Shown piece after piece: positions 55,509 through 64,000 of a stretch of DNA of 64,000 nucleotides. The position numbers and the translations under genes are program-made. Under the pieces are notes generated by a model that saw only the letters and a program-made list of their open reading frames with translations, had not been told where the DNA came from and did no database searches. Source of the stretch: Catellatospora methionotrophica (GTDB lineage Bacteria; Actinomycetota; Actinomycetes; Mycobacteriales; Micromonosporaceae); assembly GCF_011297335.1 (NCBI RefSeq), contig NZ_JAAOTJ010000004.1, positions 343,118-407,117 of the forward strand. Direction: 5' to 3'. Each line of letters begins with the position of its first letter. The stretch's first letter is position 1.

Positions 55509-56353
55509 TCCGCGTCGCGCCCGGCCGGTCCGCCCTCGCGCCGATGCTGGCGACGGCCGGCCCGCTGCCGACCGGCCCACAGTGGGCGTACGAGGTGAAG
55601 TGGGACGGCTTCCGGGCCGTCTACGCCGACGGGCGCTTCCGCGGCCGGTCCGGGCGACAGCTGTCCGGCCCGCCGCTCCCACGGCTGCCCGAGGTGCTCG
55701 ACGGCGAACTGGTCGCCCTGGACGCCACCGGCCTGCCCAGCTTCCACGCCATGCAACAGGGCACCCCGCCCGTGTACGTCGCCTTCGACGTGATCCGCCC
55801 GGAACTGACCTACGACCAGCGCCGCGAGATCCTGGACAGGCTGATCCTGCCCGCCGCCGTGACCGTGTCACCCAGCTTCGACGACGGACCGGCCACCGTG
55901 GCGGCCGCCCGCGAACTGGGCCTGGAAGGGGTCATGGCCAAACGCCGAGCCTCGCGCTACCAGCCCGGAGTGCGCTCACCCGACTGGATCAAGTGGAAGT
56001 TCGTCCACACCGGCGACTTCGTGATCGGCGGGTGGCGCGCCGGAGCCCGCCCGCTGGGTGCGCTGCTCGTCGGCACGCCGCTGCCGGACGGCACGCTGCG
56101 CTACCGGGGCCGGGTCGGCGGCGGCCTGACCGTACGCACCGAACGGGCGCTGCTGCCCGTGCTCCGGGAACTGGTCCGGCCGGCCTCGCCGTTCACCGGC
56201 CACACCGAACCGGCGAACTGGGTCGAGCCGCTGCTGGTCGCCGAGGTCCGCTACAGCGAGATCACCCCCGACGGCCGCCTGCGCTTCCCGATCTTCCTGC
56301 GGCTGCGCCCCGACAAGCTGCCCGGCGACTGCCTGGGCGAGGACTGCGGATGA
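55505..56353 (+). CDS. ATP-dependent DNA ligase (LigD ligase domain)
   Basis: 282 residues, the ligase module of NHEJ. The nucleotidyl-transfer Lys is residue 32 in YEVKWDGFRAVY; DGELVALD, EGVMAKR and DWIKWKF are motifs III, IV and V. TTG at 55505 overlaps the Ku stop; ATG at 55544 is possible but would cut into the domain. The C-terminal OB fold follows. Polymerase and phosphoesterase domains, fused to it in mycobacterial LigD, are absent from this protein. Confidence 0.93.
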   Translation: MIRVAPGRSALAPMLATAGPLPTGPQWAYEVKWDGFRAVYADGRFRGRSGRQLSGPPLPRLPEVLDGELVALDATGLPSFHAMQQGTPPVYVAFDVIRPELTYDQRREILDRLILPAAVTVSPSFDDGPATVAAARELGLEGVMAKRRASRYQPGVRSPDWIKWKFVHTGDFVIGGWRAGARPLGALLVGTPLPDGTLRYRGRVGGGLTVRTERALLPVLRELVRPASPFTGHTEPANWVEPLLVAEVRYSEITPDGRLRFPIFLRLRPDKLPGDCLGEDCG

Positions 56354-57177
56354 AGGTCAGCGTCGACTCCCGCGAGCTGGCCCTGTCCAACCTGGACAAG
56401 CCGCTCTATCCCGACGGCACCACCAAGGCCGAGGTGATCGACTACTACCACCGGATCGCGCCGGTGATCCTGCCGCACCTGGCCGACCGTGCGCTGACCC
56501 GCATCCGCTTCCCCGACGGCGCGGACCGCCCCGGCTTCTTCGAGAAGAACGCCCCGCCCAGGAAGCCCGCCTGGGTGCCCGTCTCCCCCGACGGCCTGAT
56601 CATCTGCCAGGAGGCGGCCACCCTGGTCTGGCTGGCCAACCTCGCGGCCCTGGAGCTGCACACCCACCAGTGGAAGGTCGGCGCACCCGGTCCCGACCGC
56701 GTCGTGTTCGACCTGGACCCCGGCCCGCCCGCGGGCCTCGACGAGTGCCGTGCCGTCGCGCTGGCCCTGCGCGACCGCCTGGCCGCCGACGGCCGCGACG
56801 CCTTCCCGAAGACCTCCGGCCGCAAGGGCATGCAGGTCAGCAGCGTCTTCGAGGGCACCTTCGACGAGGTCATGACCTACGCCCGCGACATCGCGGCCGA
56901 GTTCGCCGCGGCCGCCAAGGACATGGTCACCGACCAGATGGCCAAGGAGCTGCGCCCCGGCAAGGTCTTCATCGACTGGAGCCAGAACAACCAGGCCAAG
57001 ACGACGGTATGCGTGTACTCCCTGCGCGCCGGCCCCACGCCGACCGTCTCCACGCCGCTGACCTGGGACGAGGTCACCCACGGCGACTTCACCGCGGCCT
57101 CCTTCGGCCCCGCCGAGGTCCTCGACCGCGTCGCCCACCACGGCGACCTCCACGCCGGTCTGCTGACCGCGCCCTGA
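56350..57177 (+). CDS. LigD-type AEP primase-polymerase
   Basis: 275 residues, the polymerase module that fills gaps and adds ribonucleotides at broken ends. The catalytic DLDPG motif has Asp121 and Asp123; TSGRKGMQV and DWSQNN are also conserved. ATG at 56350 overlaps the ligase stop (ATGA), so ku, ligase and polymerase are translationally coupled. No phosphoesterase domain is encoded in the operon. Confidence 0.94.
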   Translation: MKVSVDSRELALSNLDKPLYPDGTTKAEVIDYYHRIAPVILPHLADRALTRIRFPDGADRPGFFEKNAPPRKPAWVPVSPDGLIICQEAATLVWLANLAALELHTHQWKVGAPGPDRVVFDLDPGPPAGLDECRAVALALRDRLAADGRDAFPKTSGRKGMQVSSVFEGTFDEVMTYARDIAAEFAAAAKDMVTDQMAKELRPGKVFIDWSQNNQAKTTVCVYSLRAGPTPTVSTPLTWDEVTHGDFTAASFGPAEVLDRVAHHGDLHAGLLTAP

Positions 57178-57305
57178 ACCGCACCTCTCGCCCGCAGTGT
57201 GGCTGGACCGGATCGGCCGCTCGCGGCCGGGGCGAATCAGTGGCGGAAGTTTGATCGTGACCCGAGCGGGCGTCCGGCAGGTATATCGCGTTGGCGAGTG
57301 CTCGC

Positions 57306-57329
57306 TTCGGGACGCTGAAGCGTCCCGAA
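57306..57329. repeat. hairpin in the NHEJ/XPB gap
   Basis: Perfect 10-bp arms TTCGGGACGC/GCGTCCCGAA with a TGAA loop, possibly the NHEJ operon terminator, 128 nt after the stop. The gap 57178-57588 also holds DnaA-like boxes and a possible 41-codon ORF (57486-57611), not convincing as a gene. Confidence 0.55.
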
Positions 57330-57367
57330 ACGAGCAGCGGCTGGCGGCATGTGTGCCTGCGGTCGGG

Positions 57368-57397
57368 ATATCCACAGGCTCCAGCCGGTTGTCCACA
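57368..57397. other. paired DnaA-box-like sites
   Basis: ATATCCACA (57368-57376) and TTGTCCACA (57389-57397). The second matches the actinobacterial DnaA box exactly. Confidence 0.4.
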
Positions 57398-57482
57398 GGG
57401 GCTGTCGTGACATCGGAGGGCGCGCGACCATGGGGCATGACTGACGACCAGGCGCGACTCGACCGGCACTGAGCTTCCGGCA

Positions 57483-57530
57483 CCGGTGCTCCTCACCATC
57501 CCGGGACTGGCGGAGGGCGAGGAGCACCGG
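57483..57530 (-). terminator. terminator of the XPB helicase gene
   Basis: Perfect 12-bp arms CCGGTGCTCCTC/GAGGAGCACCGG (57483-57494, 57519-57530), about 60 nt past the stop codon at 57589. Confidence 0.6.
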
Positions 57531-57588
57531 GTGGCGGTGCGCGGCCTACCAGCGGTCGAGGCCGACTTTCCGGAGGTGGCGCGGGTGC

Positions 57589-59259
57589 TCAGGCGCCTGC
57601 GGGGCCGCTGAGCACGTCGTCGGCGTCGACGATGGTGTACGCGTAACCCTGCTCGGCCAGGAAGCGCTGGCGGTGGGCGGCGTACTCGGTGTCGATGGTG
57701 TCGCGGGAGACGACGGTGTAGAAGTGCGCCTGGCGGCCGTCGCCCTTGGGCCGCAGCACCCGGCCCAGGCGCTGGGCCTCCTCCTGGCGCGAGCCGAACG
57801 TGCCCGACACCTGCACCGCCACCGCGGCCTCGGGCAGGTCGATGGAGAAGTTGCCGACCTTGGACAGGATCAGGGTGCGCACCGAGCCGTCGCGGAACGC
57901 GTCGAACAGCCGCTCGCGCTCCTTGTTGGTGGTGCCGCCGTGCACGATCGGCGCGGCCACGCCCTTCTCCTCCAGGTAGCGGCCGATCTCGTGCAGTTGC
58001 TCCAGGTAGGCCCCGATGACCAGCACCTGCTCGTCGGAGTGCCGCTCGATCAGCGCCTCGATCACCGGGAGCTTCGCCTTCACGGTGGCCGCGTACTTGT
58101 ACTTCTCCTCCCGCTCGATCGCGGCGTACGACAGCCGCTCCGCGTCGGACAGGGTGACCCGGACCTCGGTGCAGTCGGCGGGGGCGATCCAGCCCTGGGA
58201 CTCGATGTCCTTCCACGGCGCGTCGTACCGCTTGGGGCCGATCAGGCTGAACACGTCGCCCTCCTTGCCGTCCTCGCGGACCAGGGTGGCGGTCAGGCCG
58301 AGCCGCCGCCGGGCCTGCAGGTCGGCGGTGAACCGGAACATCGGCGCGGGCAGCAGGTGCACCTCGTCGTAGACGATCAGGCCCCAGTCGCGCGCGTCGA
58401 AGACGTTCAGGTGCGGGAACGTGCCGTTGCGCCGGGTCGTGAGCACCTGGTACGTCGCGATGGTGACCGGGCGGATCTCCTTGCGCTCGCCGGAGTACTC
58501 GCCGATCTCGTCCTCGGTCAGGGTGGTGCGGGCCAGCAGCTCACGCCGCCACTGCCGCCCGGCGACCGTGTTGGTGACCAGGATCAGCGTGGTCGCGCTC
58601 ACGTCGGCCATCGCGGCCGCGCCGACCAGGGTCTTGCCCGCGCCGCAGGGCAGCACGACCACGCCCGAGCCGCCCGCCTGGAAGTGCTCCATCGCCTCGC
58701 GCTGGTAGGAGCGCAGCTGCCAGCCGTCCTGGCGCAGCGCGATCGGGTGCGCCTCGCCGTCGACGTACCCGGCCAGGTCCTCGGCGGGCCAGCCGAGCTT
58801 GAGCAGGACCTGCTTGAGGTGGCCGCGCTCGGAGCCGTGTACGGCGATGGTGTCGGGGTCGAGCTGCGCGCCGAGCATCCCGGCGACCTTCTTCGACTTG
58901 GCGACCTCGACCAGCACGGCCCGGTCCAGGCCGCGCAGCACCAGCCCGTGCGCGGGATCGTTGAGCAGCTGCAGCCTGCCGTACCGGTCCATCGTCTCGG
59001 CGACGTCGACCAGCAGCGAATGCGGCACCGGGTAGCGGGAGAAGCGCAGCAGCGCGTCGACCACGCTCTCGGCGTCGTGCCCGGCCGCGCGGGCGTTCCA
59101 CAGCCCCAGCGGCGTCAGCCGGTACGTGTGCATGTGCTCGGGTGAGCGCTCCAGCTCGGCGAAGGGCGCGATCGCCATCCGGCACGCGGTCGCGTCAGGG
59201 TGGTCGACTTCGAGCAGCAGGGTCTTGTCGGACTGGACGATCAGCGGGCCGTTCGTCAT
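57589..59259 (-). CDS. XPB/Ssl2-type DNA repair helicase
   Basis: 556 residues, a bacterial XPB of the kind studied in Mycobacterium (3'-5' helicase, ERCC3). An N-terminal domain precedes Walker A LPCGAGKTLVGA near residue 206, VYDEVHLLPA (DEVH box) near 297, TATLVREDGKEGDVFSLIGP, and motif VI QEEAQRLGRVLRPK. ATG at 59259 has GAGG 5 nt upstream; GTG at 59265 overlaps that site. The helicase-associated protein and Csp genes nearby match mycobacterial order. Confidence 0.95.
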   Translation of the reverse strand: MTNGPLIVQSDKTLLLEVDHPDATACRMAIAPFAELERSPEHMHTYRLTPLGLWNARAAGHDAESVVDALLRFSRYPVPHSLLVDVAETMDRYGRLQLLNDPAHGLVLRGLDRAVLVEVAKSKKVAGMLGAQLDPDTIAVHGSERGHLKQVLLKLGWPAEDLAGYVDGEAHPIALRQDGWQLRSYQREAMEHFQAGGSGVVVLPCGAGKTLVGAAAMADVSATTLILVTNTVAGRQWRRELLARTTLTEDEIGEYSGERKEIRPVTIATYQVLTTRRNGTFPHLNVFDARDWGLIVYDEVHLLPAPMFRFTADLQARRRLGLTATLVREDGKEGDVFSLIGPKRYDAPWKDIESQGWIAPADCTEVRVTLSDAERLSYAAIEREEKYKYAATVKAKLPVIEALIERHSDEQVLVIGAYLEQLHEIGRYLEEKGVAAPIVHGGTTNKERERLFDAFRDGSVRTLILSKVGNFSIDLPEAAVAVQVSGTFGSRQEEAQRLGRVLRPKGDGRQAHFYTVVSRDTIDTEYAAHRQRFLAEQGYAYTIVDADDVLSGPAGA

Positions 59260-59350
59260 GCTCACCTCGCGCTGGGGAACTGAGGGTCAACAGTCCAGTC
59301 TCCCACGCTGTGGCCGAACGGCCTGCAACCGTGCGTCCAGCCCAGGCGTC

Positions 59351-59356
59351 TATAGT
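59351..59356 (+). promoter_or_regulatory. -10 box of the L,D-transpeptidase gene
   Basis: TATAGT is close to the sigma-A consensus TATAAT, 35 nt before the GTG start. No clear -35 is seen. Confidence 0.45.
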
Positions 59357-59391
59357 CCCGACACCGGCGATATCGAACCTGGGGAGGCCTG

Positions 59392-60207
59392 GTGCGCCGT
59401 TTCATCGTGGGGCTGCTGGCGGTCACGACTCTGGCCCTGGCGGCCGCCTGTGACCCGAAGGACCCGACCGCCGGGGGGCAGCCCGACTTCGTGCCCGCAC
59501 CGGCCGGTCAGAGCACGCCCGCGTCCGCGTCCAGCGCCCCGGAGCCGAGCGTGGCGCCGTCGCCCAGCGTGGTGCCCTCACCGACCAAGAAGCCGACGAG
59601 CAGCCCGTCACCGGCCGGCTGCCCGCAGGGGGAGTACCAGAAGGTCGTCGAGCAGGCCCTGGCCACGCTCGGCGGATACGGCACCGTGACGGTGGACGGC
59701 AAGCAGTCGGCCGCCGACTGCGCGGCGATCAAGAAGTTCCAGAAGCGCTTCGACATCCGGCCCGTCAACGGCAAGGCCGGCCCGCTGACCCGGGGTGTGT
59801 CGCAGCGCCTGCTCAAGTCGAAGCCGAGCAGCTGTAACGCAGGCAACGCGCTCACCGCCTGCATCGACCTGACCAACCAGACCACCTGGATCATGAGCGG
59901 CGGCAAGGTCGTCTACGGGCCGACGGTGACCCGCACAGGCATGGCCGGGTACACCACGCCGACCGGTTCGTACACGATTCACGACCGGCAGACGAAGAAC
60001 TGGTCGACCGACTGGGACGTGTGGCTGCCCCTGTGGCAGCGGATCGTGGAGGGAAAGGGTTTCCACACCACCACGACGTACATCCACAACACCAGCATCG
60101 GTTCGCACGGATGCGTCAACCTGCTGCCCGGTGACTCGCAGAAGTACTGGAGCACGCTCAAAACCGGTACCGCGGTAAAGATTTTCGGGCGCCGTCCGGG
60201 CACCTGA
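59392..60207 (+). CDS. lipoprotein L,D-transpeptidase with peptidoglycan-binding domain
   Basis: 271 residues. Signal and lipobox LAAAC (Cys20) predict a lipid anchor; a Pro/Ser-rich linker follows; residues about 75-145 are a PG_binding_1 domain; the YkuD domain ends in IGSHGCVNLLPGD with the catalytic Cys241. It makes 3-3 cross-links in peptidoglycan outside the membrane. GTG at 59392 follows GGGGAGG. The gap 60208-60347 holds no gene. Confidence 0.93.
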   Translation: MRRFIVGLLAVTTLALAAACDPKDPTAGGQPDFVPAPAGQSTPASASSAPEPSVAPSPSVVPSPTKKPTSSPSPAGCPQGEYQKVVEQALATLGGYGTVTVDGKQSAADCAAIKKFQKRFDIRPVNGKAGPLTRGVSQRLLKSKPSSCNAGNALTACIDLTNQTTWIMSGGKVVYGPTVTRTGMAGYTTPTGSYTIHDRQTKNWSTDWDVWLPLWQRIVEGKGFHTTTTYIHNTSIGSHGCVNLLPGDSQKYWSTLKTGTAVKIFGRRPGT

Positions 60208-60347
60208 TCCTTCCTCCACCGAACGGTCGAGGACGGTCAGTCTTTCGGCCTAAAACGATGAAGGACCGCAACCGCTTACCGTGCGGGATGCGTAATCCGA
60301 TTGCCGTGCGCGTTCGGGGCGCCAAACGGGGGCGAGCGCAACGTCAG

Positions 60348-60382
60348 ATGGGCCGTGGCGGTTAGGGGCAGCCACGGCCCAT
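60348..60382 (-). terminator. terminator of the small membrane protein gene
   Basis: Perfect 12-bp arms ATGGGCCGTGGC/GCCACGGCCCAT (60348-60359, 60371-60382), 15 nt past the stop. Confidence 0.78.
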
Positions 60383-60396
60383 CACCCTTTCCCTGT

Positions 60397-60645
60397 TCAG
60401 CGGCGACTGCGGTAGGTCGTCCCGGCCACCGAGAGCACCAGCAGCAGGAAGATGCCGCTGCCGATCGACTCCCCGGCCGCGTCGACCGCGTTGCGGCGCA
60501 GGCCCAGCCAGGCGTAGAAGAACCAGGCCACCAGCCCGCCGACGGTCCCGCCGCCGACGATCATGACCAAGTTGCGCGAGAGCCCGCGCGCCACGGGGCG
60601 CACCGGTTCGATCTGCCCGGTCGCCGTCTCCTGGTCGGTCGTCAT
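60397..60645 (-). CDS. small membrane protein
   Basis: 82 residues with two membrane helices (LVMIVGGGTVGGLVAWFFYA and IGSGIFLLLVLSVAGTTY) and a short hydrophilic N-terminus. ATG at 60645 was chosen because GGGAGACG lies just upstream. Function unknown. It has its own terminator and is on the same strand as the helicase-associated gene. Confidence 0.7.
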   Translation of the reverse strand: MTTDQETATGQIEPVRPVARGLSRNLVMIVGGGTVGGLVAWFFYAWLGLRRNAVDAAGESIGSGIFLLLVLSVAGTTYRSRR

Positions 60646-60728
60646 CGTCTCCCTCATTCCCGCCCGGTTCCAGCGTGCCATCCGATGCCGGATTACGGCT
60701 GAAATGCCAGGCATTAGGGGGAATCAGG

Positions 60729-63128
60729 TCAGTCGGCAGCGGCCGCCGCGGTGATCCGGTGTAGGGCGAACGTGTGCAGGGTCTGCGTACGGTCGTCCTC
60801 GGCACGCAGGTAGCCCGCCCCGATGGACACCGGCCGGACCAGCCGCGAGGCGTTCGCGCCGTGCGCGTCCACGTACCCCACCCAGACCTTGGCCTTGTCG
60901 CGGACCGCCTGCTGCAGCACCGCCAGCGCGTGCGTGTGCGCCTGCACCGCGGTCAGGCTGGACATGGGCTGCCCGGCGGCGGCCCGCACCTCGGCGGGCG
61001 CCCGGCGCGCGGCCCTGGCCCGGGCGTCCCCACGGCGGATCTCCTCCACGATGCCGAGCAGGCGCGGCGCGGTGAGCCCGGGAGCGTCCAGGGCGTCCGG
61101 CGACGGCTCCAGCGCGGGCCGCGCCGCGGCACGGCGCACCTTCGGCGGGGTCAGCACCGCCGCCCCGGTCGCGTCCTCGGGCACCGGGGCGTATCCGGCG
61201 TCGCGCAGCGACGTCAGCAGCCGCGCCGAGCTGAACGGGGTCACCAGCACCGTCGGCGCGAGCCGCCGCAGCTGCAGCCCGCTCAGCCGCCGGTCGGCCA
61301 GTGCCGCCGAGATCAGCCCCTCGTCGTCGCTGCGCAGGTAGCTGGTCGCGGTCCCGGTGCGCAGCCCGCCGTGCGTACGCGACACGTCGTCGATCAGGTA
61401 CGTCAGCGCCTGCGGCACCGCGGTCCGGGACCGGCGGGCGAACAGCGCGTGCAGGTCCGGCCCGGCGTACCCGGCGTCCAGCGCCCGGCGCAGGCTCGCC
61501 GCGGTGACCCGGTAGACGCTGGCCCCGCCCCCGGACTCGTGCTCGGCGAGCAGGTCCAGTTCGGTGGCGAGCGCGGGCTCCGGCGGCCCCGGCACGACCA
61601 CCGTCAGGTCGGCCTGAACCAGTACGTGATCCACCGGCGGTGGCAGCAGTTTCGCCAGCGCGACGGCCACCGGAGTCTCCTCCGGGGCCAGCTCGCCCTC
61701 CGGTCGCCGTCCCAGCGGATCCTCGTCCCTGGCCGCCGCGACCGCCTGCTCCACCAGCGCCCGGCCGTATCCGGTGAGCGCGCCCAGGGCGGTGATGCCC
61801 AGGTCGGCGGCTTCGGCCAGCGCCTCGCGGTGCAGATCCTCCCGGCCCCGCAGCCGTCGCGGCGCCTGCCAGCGCAGCCATTCGAGCAGCTCGTCGGCGT
61901 CCGGGCCGGTGCCCGGCAGCAACTCGCCCAGCGCCGTCAGCACGCTGCGGCGCACCGCGGGCGTGCCCGCGCGTTCCAGTTGCGGCGACAGCACCGTCAG
62001 CGGCCGGTCCTTCAGGTCGCGCTGCCCGGCCAGGCCCGGCTGACGCGGCATGGCCAGCCACGCACCGGCCAGCAGCGTCCAGCGCTGGGGCAGCGGCGCG
62101 ACCCGCCACTGGTCGTACCCGGCGGCGGGCAGGAACGCCAGCTCCGAGCCGAGTTCGAGTTCACCGATCAACCCGGCCGCGGCGGCGGTCTCCAGCAGCA
62201 GCCCGGCCAGCGGCTCGGCGATCCCGGCAGCCTTGGCGAGACGGCGCAGCGGCAGCACCCCGATGCCCCCGGCGCGCAGCACCGCGGCGGGCTCCTCGCT
62301 CAGCGCCTCCAGCAGGTCCTCGACGTGCCGGAGCACGGTCATGGCCTGACCCGCGCCAGCCCGGTCCACAGTGGTCACCGCGCGCGGCGCGGCGCTGACG
62401 GCAGGCGGCAGCGGATGCAGCGGCCCCAGCGGACCGGCGTCACGGCGCAGCAGCAGGCCCAGCTCGCGGGGCAGCTCGACGGAGCCCTCCGTCGTCTCCA
62501 CCAGCAGGTGGTGTTCGAGTAGCCAGGCCACCGGCTCGGTGCGGTTGGTGGTGGTGCCCACCGGCGGGCCCTCGGCCAGCCGGTCCAGCACGGCACGGGC
62601 GGCGGGCGGCGCGGCCAGCAGCGTACGGCGCAACCGTGCCGGATCGGTGACCAGCGCGACGACCGCGCCCGCCAGCTCGGCGGCGGTGTCCAGCTCGGCG
62701 GCGGGACGGCCCAGCCCGGCCAGGTACGGCGAGCAGACCTCGTCGACGGTGGGCACCAGGCGCAGCGTGTCCGGGTCGGCGGGGCTCGCCGGATACAGCA
62801 GGAGTCTTGCTCTCAGCTTCTCGATCGCCTCGGTGACCCGGACCGGCTCGGGCCCGCCGGTCGGCGCGCAGGCCATGGCCACGATCGCGGCGGCCGAGGT
62901 GGTGCCGTCCGATGGGGACCGGGTGAACCGGGCCGCGTCGAGCACCTCCAGCGTGAACCGGTCGAGCGTGTCGAGCGTGCGCGCCACCGACACCCGGGTC
63001 TGGGCCCGCACGGCCAGCACCGCCAGGTCGGTGGGGACGGGGGTGATCAGGTCGGGGCGTAGGCGCAGCAGCGCGCCGAGGGCGTCGTCGGACAGCGCGC
63101 GTAGGTGGTCGGCCAGCTCGGTGCTCAT
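60729..63128 (-). CDS. helicase-associated domain protein (XPB/Ssl2 N-terminal-like)
   Basis: 799 residues, the actinobacterial helicase-C-terminal-associated protein encoded near XPB and cspB in mycobacteria too. It lacks Walker motifs. The middle part (PPPVDHVLVQADLTVVVPGP, TAASLRRALDAG) matches the helicase_C_3/XPB-associated domain. The last 65 residues (AKVWVGYVDAHG, LVRPVSIGAGYLRAED, TFALHRI) look like a WYL-type ligand-binding fold. ATG at 63128 follows GGAGG. A partner role for XPB is an inference from conserved neighbourhood. Confidence 0.85.
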   Translation of the reverse strand: MSTELADHLRALSDDALGALLRLRPDLITPVPTDLAVLAVRAQTRVSVARTLDTLDRFTLEVLDAARFTRSPSDGTTSAAAIVAMACAPTGGPEPVRVTEAIEKLRARLLLYPASPADPDTLRLVPTVDEVCSPYLAGLGRPAAELDTAAELAGAVVALVTDPARLRRTLLAAPPAARAVLDRLAEGPPVGTTTNRTEPVAWLLEHHLLVETTEGSVELPRELGLLLRRDAGPLGPLHPLPPAVSAAPRAVTTVDRAGAGQAMTVLRHVEDLLEALSEEPAAVLRAGGIGVLPLRRLAKAAGIAEPLAGLLLETAAAAGLIGELELGSELAFLPAAGYDQWRVAPLPQRWTLLAGAWLAMPRQPGLAGQRDLKDRPLTVLSPQLERAGTPAVRRSVLTALGELLPGTGPDADELLEWLRWQAPRRLRGREDLHREALAEAADLGITALGALTGYGRALVEQAVAAARDEDPLGRRPEGELAPEETPVAVALAKLLPPPVDHVLVQADLTVVVPGPPEPALATELDLLAEHESGGGASVYRVTAASLRRALDAGYAGPDLHALFARRSRTAVPQALTYLIDDVSRTHGGLRTGTATSYLRSDDEGLISAALADRRLSGLQLRRLAPTVLVTPFSSARLLTSLRDAGYAPVPEDATGAAVLTPPKVRRAAARPALEPSPDALDAPGLTAPRLLGIVEEIRRGDARARAARRAPAEVRAAAGQPMSSLTAVQAHTHALAVLQQAVRDKAKVWVGYVDAHGANASRLVRPVSIGAGYLRAEDDRTQTLHTFALHRITAAAAAD

Positions 63129-63320
63129 CGTGCCTCCACGCTATCCGGTCGACGGTCCGCGCGCGGCAGTCGTAAGGACGCAGACGGTTGCCCGGAAGCG
63201 GGGATTCCAGTTGGGCCGCCGCACCACGATCGCTAGCCTTGTCAGCGGACCACCACCGGCGTGGTCTCTCAGTCGTGCCGGGCGCCTGGCGCCCGCGGGG
63301 AAAGAAGCAGGTGTGCAGCA

Positions 63321-63707
63321 GTGCCAACGGGTCGCGTGAAGTGGTACGACACGGAGAAGGGATTCGGTTTCCTGACCCGTGACGAGGGCGGCGATGTCTT
63401 CGTGCACAAGGCCGCGCTGCCTGAGGGCGCCGGCGAGCTCAAGCCCGGCCAGAAGGTCGAGTTCGGGGTCGCGGCGGGCCGTAAGGGTGACCAGGCGCTG
63501 CAGGTCAAGCTGATCGACGCGCCGCCGTCGTTGCAGGAGCTGCGCCGACGCCCCGCCGACGAACTGAACACCCTGATCGAAGACATGATCAAGGTCCTGG
63601 AGTCGAAGATCCTCCCCGACCTCAAGCGCGGCCGCTTCCCCGAGAAGAAGACCGCCCAGGCCCTCGCCCAGGCCCTCCACACCATCGCCCGCGACCTGGA
63701 GGTCTGA
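63321..63707 (+). CDS. cspB: cold-shock protein (CspB type, extended)
   Basis: 128 residues. Residues 1-66 form a cold-shock domain with RNP motifs KGFGFLT and DVFVHKAAL, binding single-stranded nucleic acid. The C-terminal extension ([40 protein letters not shown]) is helical, as in mycobacterial CspB. GTG at 63321 gives the family start [10 protein letters not shown]; no strong ribosome site is seen. A 15-bp palindrome GGGCGCC-T-GGCGCCC lies in its leader. Confidence 0.88.
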   Translation: MPTGRVKWYDTEKGFGFLTRDEGGDVFVHKAALPEGAGELKPGQKVEFGVAAGRKGDQALQVKLIDAPPSLQELRRRPADELNTLIEDMIKVLESKILPDLKRGRFPEKKTAQALAQALHTIARDLEV

Positions 63708-63781
63708 CCCCAGCCCGCCCCCCGCCTCCACCCGCCCGCCTCCGGCGGCCCGCCCCACCCGACGGCCGCCGGCCTCCTCGA

Positions 63782-63839
63782 CAACTCTTAAAGACTTGCG
63801 GCCTCACGAGCTCGTGAGGCCGCAAGTCTTTAAGAGTTG
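63782..63839. repeat. 58-bp perfect palindrome, family member 2
   Basis: 29-bp arms without loop (63782-63810, 63811-63839). The outer CAACTCTTAAAGA/TCTTTAAGAGTTG is shared with 41703-41767, while the inner sequence differs. It lies 75 bp after cspB and may act as a terminator. Confidence 0.85.
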
Positions 63840-64000
63840 CGGCAGGGGGTGGGGCGGGGTGGGGTGGGCGGCGGGGTGGGTTAGTCCCTTCGCCTGAATG
63901 GCGGCCCGTTCACGGGTGAAAACCGTGCGTGGCGGTTGCGGCCGTGGTCGGGGTGGTGGTGCCGTGGTGGTGGTCGCCCGTGCTGACGTCGTCTCTTCTT
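63840..64000. other. window edge, no gene seen
   Basis: GC-rich, G-run-rich sequence without a supported coding frame. Confidence 0.4.

Noticed and set aside
57486..57611. Possible 41-codon ORF beginning VLLTIPGLAEGEEHRVAV
   Set aside because: It overlaps the XPB terminator hairpin and the end of the XPB gene, with no ribosome site and no recognised family.

Overview
The window is high-GC DNA with strong G/C bias at third codon positions and dense, often overlapping genes. Gene content and order point to an actinobacterium, most likely of the Micromonosporaceae (inference: acs, Fic-like protein, HAD phosphatase, 6C RNA, ssd and tad genes, helicase, bldG, hppA, topA, MFS-Tmk fusion and holB follow an order known from Streptomyces and partly from Mycobacterium). 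Many genes lack a Shine-Dalgarno sequence and carry a -10 hexamer 6 to 8 nt before the start codon, as expected for leaderless transcripts.

Layout. 0.1-6.6 kb: accessory secretion region with an M6 metalloprotease, two paralogous Cys-containing secreted proteins behind a wHTH-LuxR regulator, and a second copy of the regulator's promoter driving an HTH-only remnant. 6.6-11 kb: acsA, a catalytically degenerate Fic-like protein, a HAD phosphatase and the 6C small RNA. 11.2-19.3 kb: the helicase/secretion neighbourhood, with a Tad pilus operon (ssd, tadA, fused tadB-tadC, Flp-type pilin, two TadE-like proteins) and a DEAH helicase on the other strand; a DUF559 nuclease gene flanked by near-identical direct repeats lies between them. 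19.6-23 kb: bldG, its anti-sigma partner and a K+-independent H+-pyrophosphatase. 23-34 kb: lipoproteins, a VanX-like dipeptidase, a large SARP regulator, an S8 protease and a second wHTH-LuxR regulator.

34-41.6 kb: replication and nucleotide genes (topA, a TetR regulator with palindromic operator, MFS-thymidylate kinase fusion with a non-canonical start, holB). 41.7-47.2 kb: an EbfC/WXG-like three-gene operon, an LPXTG surface protein, a RicT/PSP1 protein, and a PP2C-like phosphatase coupled to a tiny ORF and a protein with an internal duplication. 47.2-54.4 kb: CPBP protease, membrane phosphoesterase, DUF2218 gene under an iron-box-like palindrome, tRNA-Thr(CGT), sortase-anchored ALF-repeat protein, methyltransferase, MFS transporter and NUDIX hydrolase. 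54.5-57.2 kb: an NHEJ operon (Ku, LigD ligase, LigD polymerase as separate genes). 57.6-63.7 kb: XPB helicase, L,D-transpeptidase, small membrane protein, helicase-associated protein and a CspB-type cold-shock protein.

No insertion sequence, prophage, CRISPR array or rRNA was seen. Two related perfect hairpins (41.7 and 63.8 kb) form a small dispersed repeat family. The best candidates for undescribed biology are the regulator/secreted-protein module at 3.3-6.4 kb, the repeat-flanked DUF559 gene, the EbfC/WXG operon and the ATC-initiated MFS-Tmk gene.
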